From Candidatus Woesearchaeota archaeon (lineage in GTDB: Archaea; Nanobdellota; Nanobdellia; Woesearchaeales; JAGVZT01): a DNA stretch of 7,456 nt. The notes under the pieces were generated by a model that saw nothing but the letters and a program-made list of their open reading frames with translations, had not been told where the DNA came from and made no database searches. This document shows, one piece after another, positions 6,166 to 7,456 of this stretch (the first letter of the stretch is position 1; the number at the start of each line of letters is the position of its first letter). The stretch lies in NCBI GenBank assembly GCA_019323665.1, contig JAHWHA010000140.1:1-7456 (forward strand). Reading direction: 5' to 3'. Position numbers and translations under genes: made by a program.

Positions 6166-6193
6166 AAAAAATCACCTCTTCGCTTTGAAGAGG
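6166..6193 (-). terminator. Hairpin plus T-run terminator of the kinase-phasin operon
   Basis: On the minus strand, one base after the TAG of the phasin-like gene, CCTCTTC and GAAGAGG form a perfect 7-base-pair stem around the loop AAAGC. TGA and then six T (6171-6166) follow. Position and form fit an intrinsic terminator. In the other direction the sequence after the stem is also T-rich, but no plus-strand gene runs into it. Confidence 0.65.
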
Positions 6194-6194
6194 G

Positions 6195-6539
6195 CTATTT
6201 CTTTTTTGAAGGTTTGCGCTTCTTGGTTCTTTTTTTTGAAGATCCACGTGAAGCCTTTTTCTCTAAACCTGCAATATGCTTGCTAAGCTTGTCCAGCTCT
6301 TTGCGTGCAGCAGGTCCAAATTTCTTCACAAACTCTTTTGAGTGTTTCTCCACTGTACTCTTCAGTTGCTTGCGATGAGACTCAGACTCTTTCATAATGC
6401 TGCTCACCAGCTTCTCGCCTTCCTTCTTTGAAAGCTTGCCCTGTTTCACAAGCCCATTCACAACCTTGTCTGCCTGCTTCTTTGTGAGTGCAGCAGCGCC
6501 CACACCGAGCAAGAACATCTCTCTCAATGCTTTTTTCAT
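6195..6539 (-). CDS. Phasin-like small coiled-coil protein with lysine-rich tail
   Basis: This 114-residue protein resembles the PhaF/PhaI phasin group (granule-associated, coiled-coil proteins). It starts with a short apolar helix (LREMFLLGVGAAALT, 5-19) followed by KKQADKVVNGLVKQGKLSKK and EGEKLV, which fit that group's pattern of apolar helix, 'LVKxGxLSxxEGxKLV' and long amphipathic helices. Helices run on to about residue 95. The end (96-114) is almost all Lys, Arg and Ser, like the basic tails of PhaF or histone H1 proteins. No PHA synthase is visible here, so a role in polyester granules is not supported. The gene directly follows a UbiB-type kinase (TGA abuts ATG) with a strong GGAGGT site, so it probably acts with that kinase, perhaps at the membrane. 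The function is unproven and short helical matches can mislead. Confidence 0.7.
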   Translation of the reverse strand: MKKALREMFLLGVGAAALTKKQADKVVNGLVKQGKLSKKEGEKLVSSIMKESESHRKQLKSTVEKHSKEFVKKFGPAARKELDKLSKHIAGLEKKASRGSSKKRTKKRKPSKKK

Positions 6540-7456
6540 TCAACTACCTCCGTAACCAGTTTTGTGGATATTTGAAAACAGGATATAAAACATGAGTACA
6601 ACTGCAAGCATGAGATAAACAAAAGAATACATGGGCATCCCCAGGAGCAGATTGCTGCTATATGGCATCATCAGTACGCTGCCGATAATCAGGGCAACAA
6701 CAATAAAACCAAGGATTAGGTTTGAGCTGAGCCTGTTAATTGAGACACCAAGGTTCTTCACATCTTTATCAATCGCCTGCACAGTCATCGCTGTGCCCTT
6801 GCGCTCCATCATCGCCTGTTCAGACTGCACTGGAAGTTGATTGATAAAGCCAAGAACTCTATTGGCATAAGACTCTGTCTTTCTCAAAATAAATTTTGGG
6901 CTTTTCCGCCTTGACTTCTCCTTTTTGATGAACGGCTTCGCCACCTGGATAAAACTAAGCTCAGTGTCAATAAGACTGCAATCGCTTTCAAGAGTCATCA
7001 ATGTTTTCATAAGCAGTATCAGGTTGGCTGGTACCTTGATCTTGTTCTCTCTGAAGGTGATTATCAGCTTGCTCATCATCGCAGACAGCTTGATGTCTTT
7101 GACAGATGTATCCTTATAATCAAGCAGTGTTTCCATGAAGTCCTCTTTAAGCTTTTCAGTGTCAACTGGCTCAGTTATAAAACCCAGGTTGAGCAGTATA
7201 TCTGGTATTTGTTCATAGTCGTCGTCTATGTATGAGAGGAGGAAAAGCTCCATATTCTCCTTATAGTTCTCGCCAATAAAGCCAGTTATCCCAAAATCCA
7301 GCAGCGCCAGCCTGTTGTGAGGTAGCACAACAATATTCGCAGGATGGGGATCAGCATGGAAGAAGCCATCAACAAGCATTTGTTTAAGAGAAGAGGAAAC
7401 CAAATTTTCACAGAACCTCCTCTTATCCATTTTGAAATTGCCGCTTCTGATCATAT
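6540..7456 (-). CDS. AarF/ABC1/UbiB-family atypical protein kinase-like protein (N-terminus outside window)
   Basis: The C-terminal 304 or so residues of an AarF/ABC1/UbiB (COQ8/ADCK) kinase-like protein are present; the reading frame continues past base 7456, so the ATG at 7454 is internal. Counting from it, the catalytic motif FHADPHPANI lies at 32-41 (Asp35, Asn40) and the metal-binding LLDFGITG at 51-58. A helical C-lobe follows, with VPANLILLMKTLMTLE at 141-156. Two hydrophobic segments, about 245-263 and 276-294, form a C-terminal membrane hairpin like that of bacterial UbiB. In bacteria and mitochondria the family supports ubiquinone synthesis as an ATPase/kinase at the membrane; its archaeal role is unclear. 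The family's N-terminal KxGQ and Ala-rich loop motifs would lie outside the window. The protein ends in TGA immediately before the phasin-like ATG, so the two form an operon. Confidence 0.92.
   Translation of the reverse strand, partial: MIRSGNFKMDKRRFCENLVSSSLKQMLVDGFFHADPHPANIVVLPHNRLALLDFGITGFIGENYKENMELFLLSYIDDDYEQIPDILLNLGFITEPVDTEKLKEDFMETLLDYKDTSVKDIKLSAMMSKLIITFRENKIKVPANLILLMKTLMTLESDCSLIDTELSFIQVAKPFIKKEKSRRKSPKFILRKTESYANRVLGFINQLPVQSEQAMMERKGTAMTVQAIDKDVKNLGVSINRLSSNLILGFIVVALIIGSVLMMPYSSNLLLGMPMYSFVYLMLAVVLMFYILFSNIHKTGYGGS
6546..6551 (-). promoter_or_regulatory. Ribosome binding site of the phasin-like gene
   Basis: GGAGGT on the minus strand lies inside the last codons of the kinase gene, 6 bases before the ATG at 6539. 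It is the strongest Shine-Dalgarno sequence seen in the window and fixes the start. It indicates efficient translation coupled to the kinase gene. Confidence 0.75.

Noticed and set aside
6483..6539. Signal peptide at the start of the phasin-like protein
   Set aside because: The apolar stretch is short and amphipathic, followed by a Lys-rich helix without a cleavage-like site; it fits the N-terminal helix of phasin-like proteins better.
6631..7119. Plus-strand open frames opposite the UbiB-type kinase gene
   Set aside because: They are antisense to conserved coding sequence, lack ribosome sites and match no family pattern.
1..7456. CRISPR array, insertion sequence, tRNA or riboswitch
   Set aside because: No regularly spaced repeats, terminal inverted repeats with a transposase, cloverleaf with T-loop GTTCRA pattern, or known aptamer core was seen on either strand.

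Overview
The window looks like a piece of an archaeal chromosome. The marker is a complete topoisomerase VI pair (top6B, top6A) sitting behind a two-KH-domain protein of the archaeal Dim2/Pno1 type. An archaeal-type bifunctional sugar-1-phosphate nucleotidylyltransferase/acetyltransferase, TATA-box promoters about 25 bases before start codons, and a mix of leaderless and Shine-Dalgarno starts (GGAGGT, GAGGT, GGTGA) agree with this. The compact layout and the small zinc-ribbon protein suggest an uncultivated DPANN lineage such as Woesearchaeota or Pacearchaeota. That placement is an inference; no rRNA gene is present to test it.

Layout. Positions 2-1335 (+) hold the last 37 codons of a phosphoglucosamine/phosphohexose mutase, then 11 bases later a full GlmU-like enzyme; together they would make UDP-GlcNAc or a related activated sugar. 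Positions 1336-1451 are an AT-rich gap holding a probable terminator and a clear promoter. From 1452 to 5098 (+) come an uncharacterised 111-residue zinc-binding protein, the KH protein, top6B and top6A. They are tightly packed: the KH promoter overlaps the preceding stop codon, the KH-top6B gap is 4 bases, and top6B and top6A overlap by 41 bases. This block combines a small-subunit rRNA maturation factor with the type IIB topoisomerase.

Positions 5099-5177 are a convergent gap with no structure I could support. The rest is on the minus strand. A HAD-like hydrolase (5178-6077) has its own leader with a hairpin, a ribosome binding site and a possible 14-codon upstream ORF. Upstream of it, a hairpin plus T-run terminator ends a two-gene operon: an AarF/ABC1/UbiB-type atypical kinase (N-terminus cut by the window edge) followed, with TGA directly abutting ATG, by a small phasin-like coiled-coil protein with a lysine-rich tail.

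No tRNA, rRNA, CRISPR array, insertion sequence or riboswitch was recognised. Most genes are conserved housekeeping types. The least explained items are the UbiB-phasin pair, the zinc protein, the divergent HAD protein, and a 12-base tandem repeat lying in the top6B/top6A overlap.
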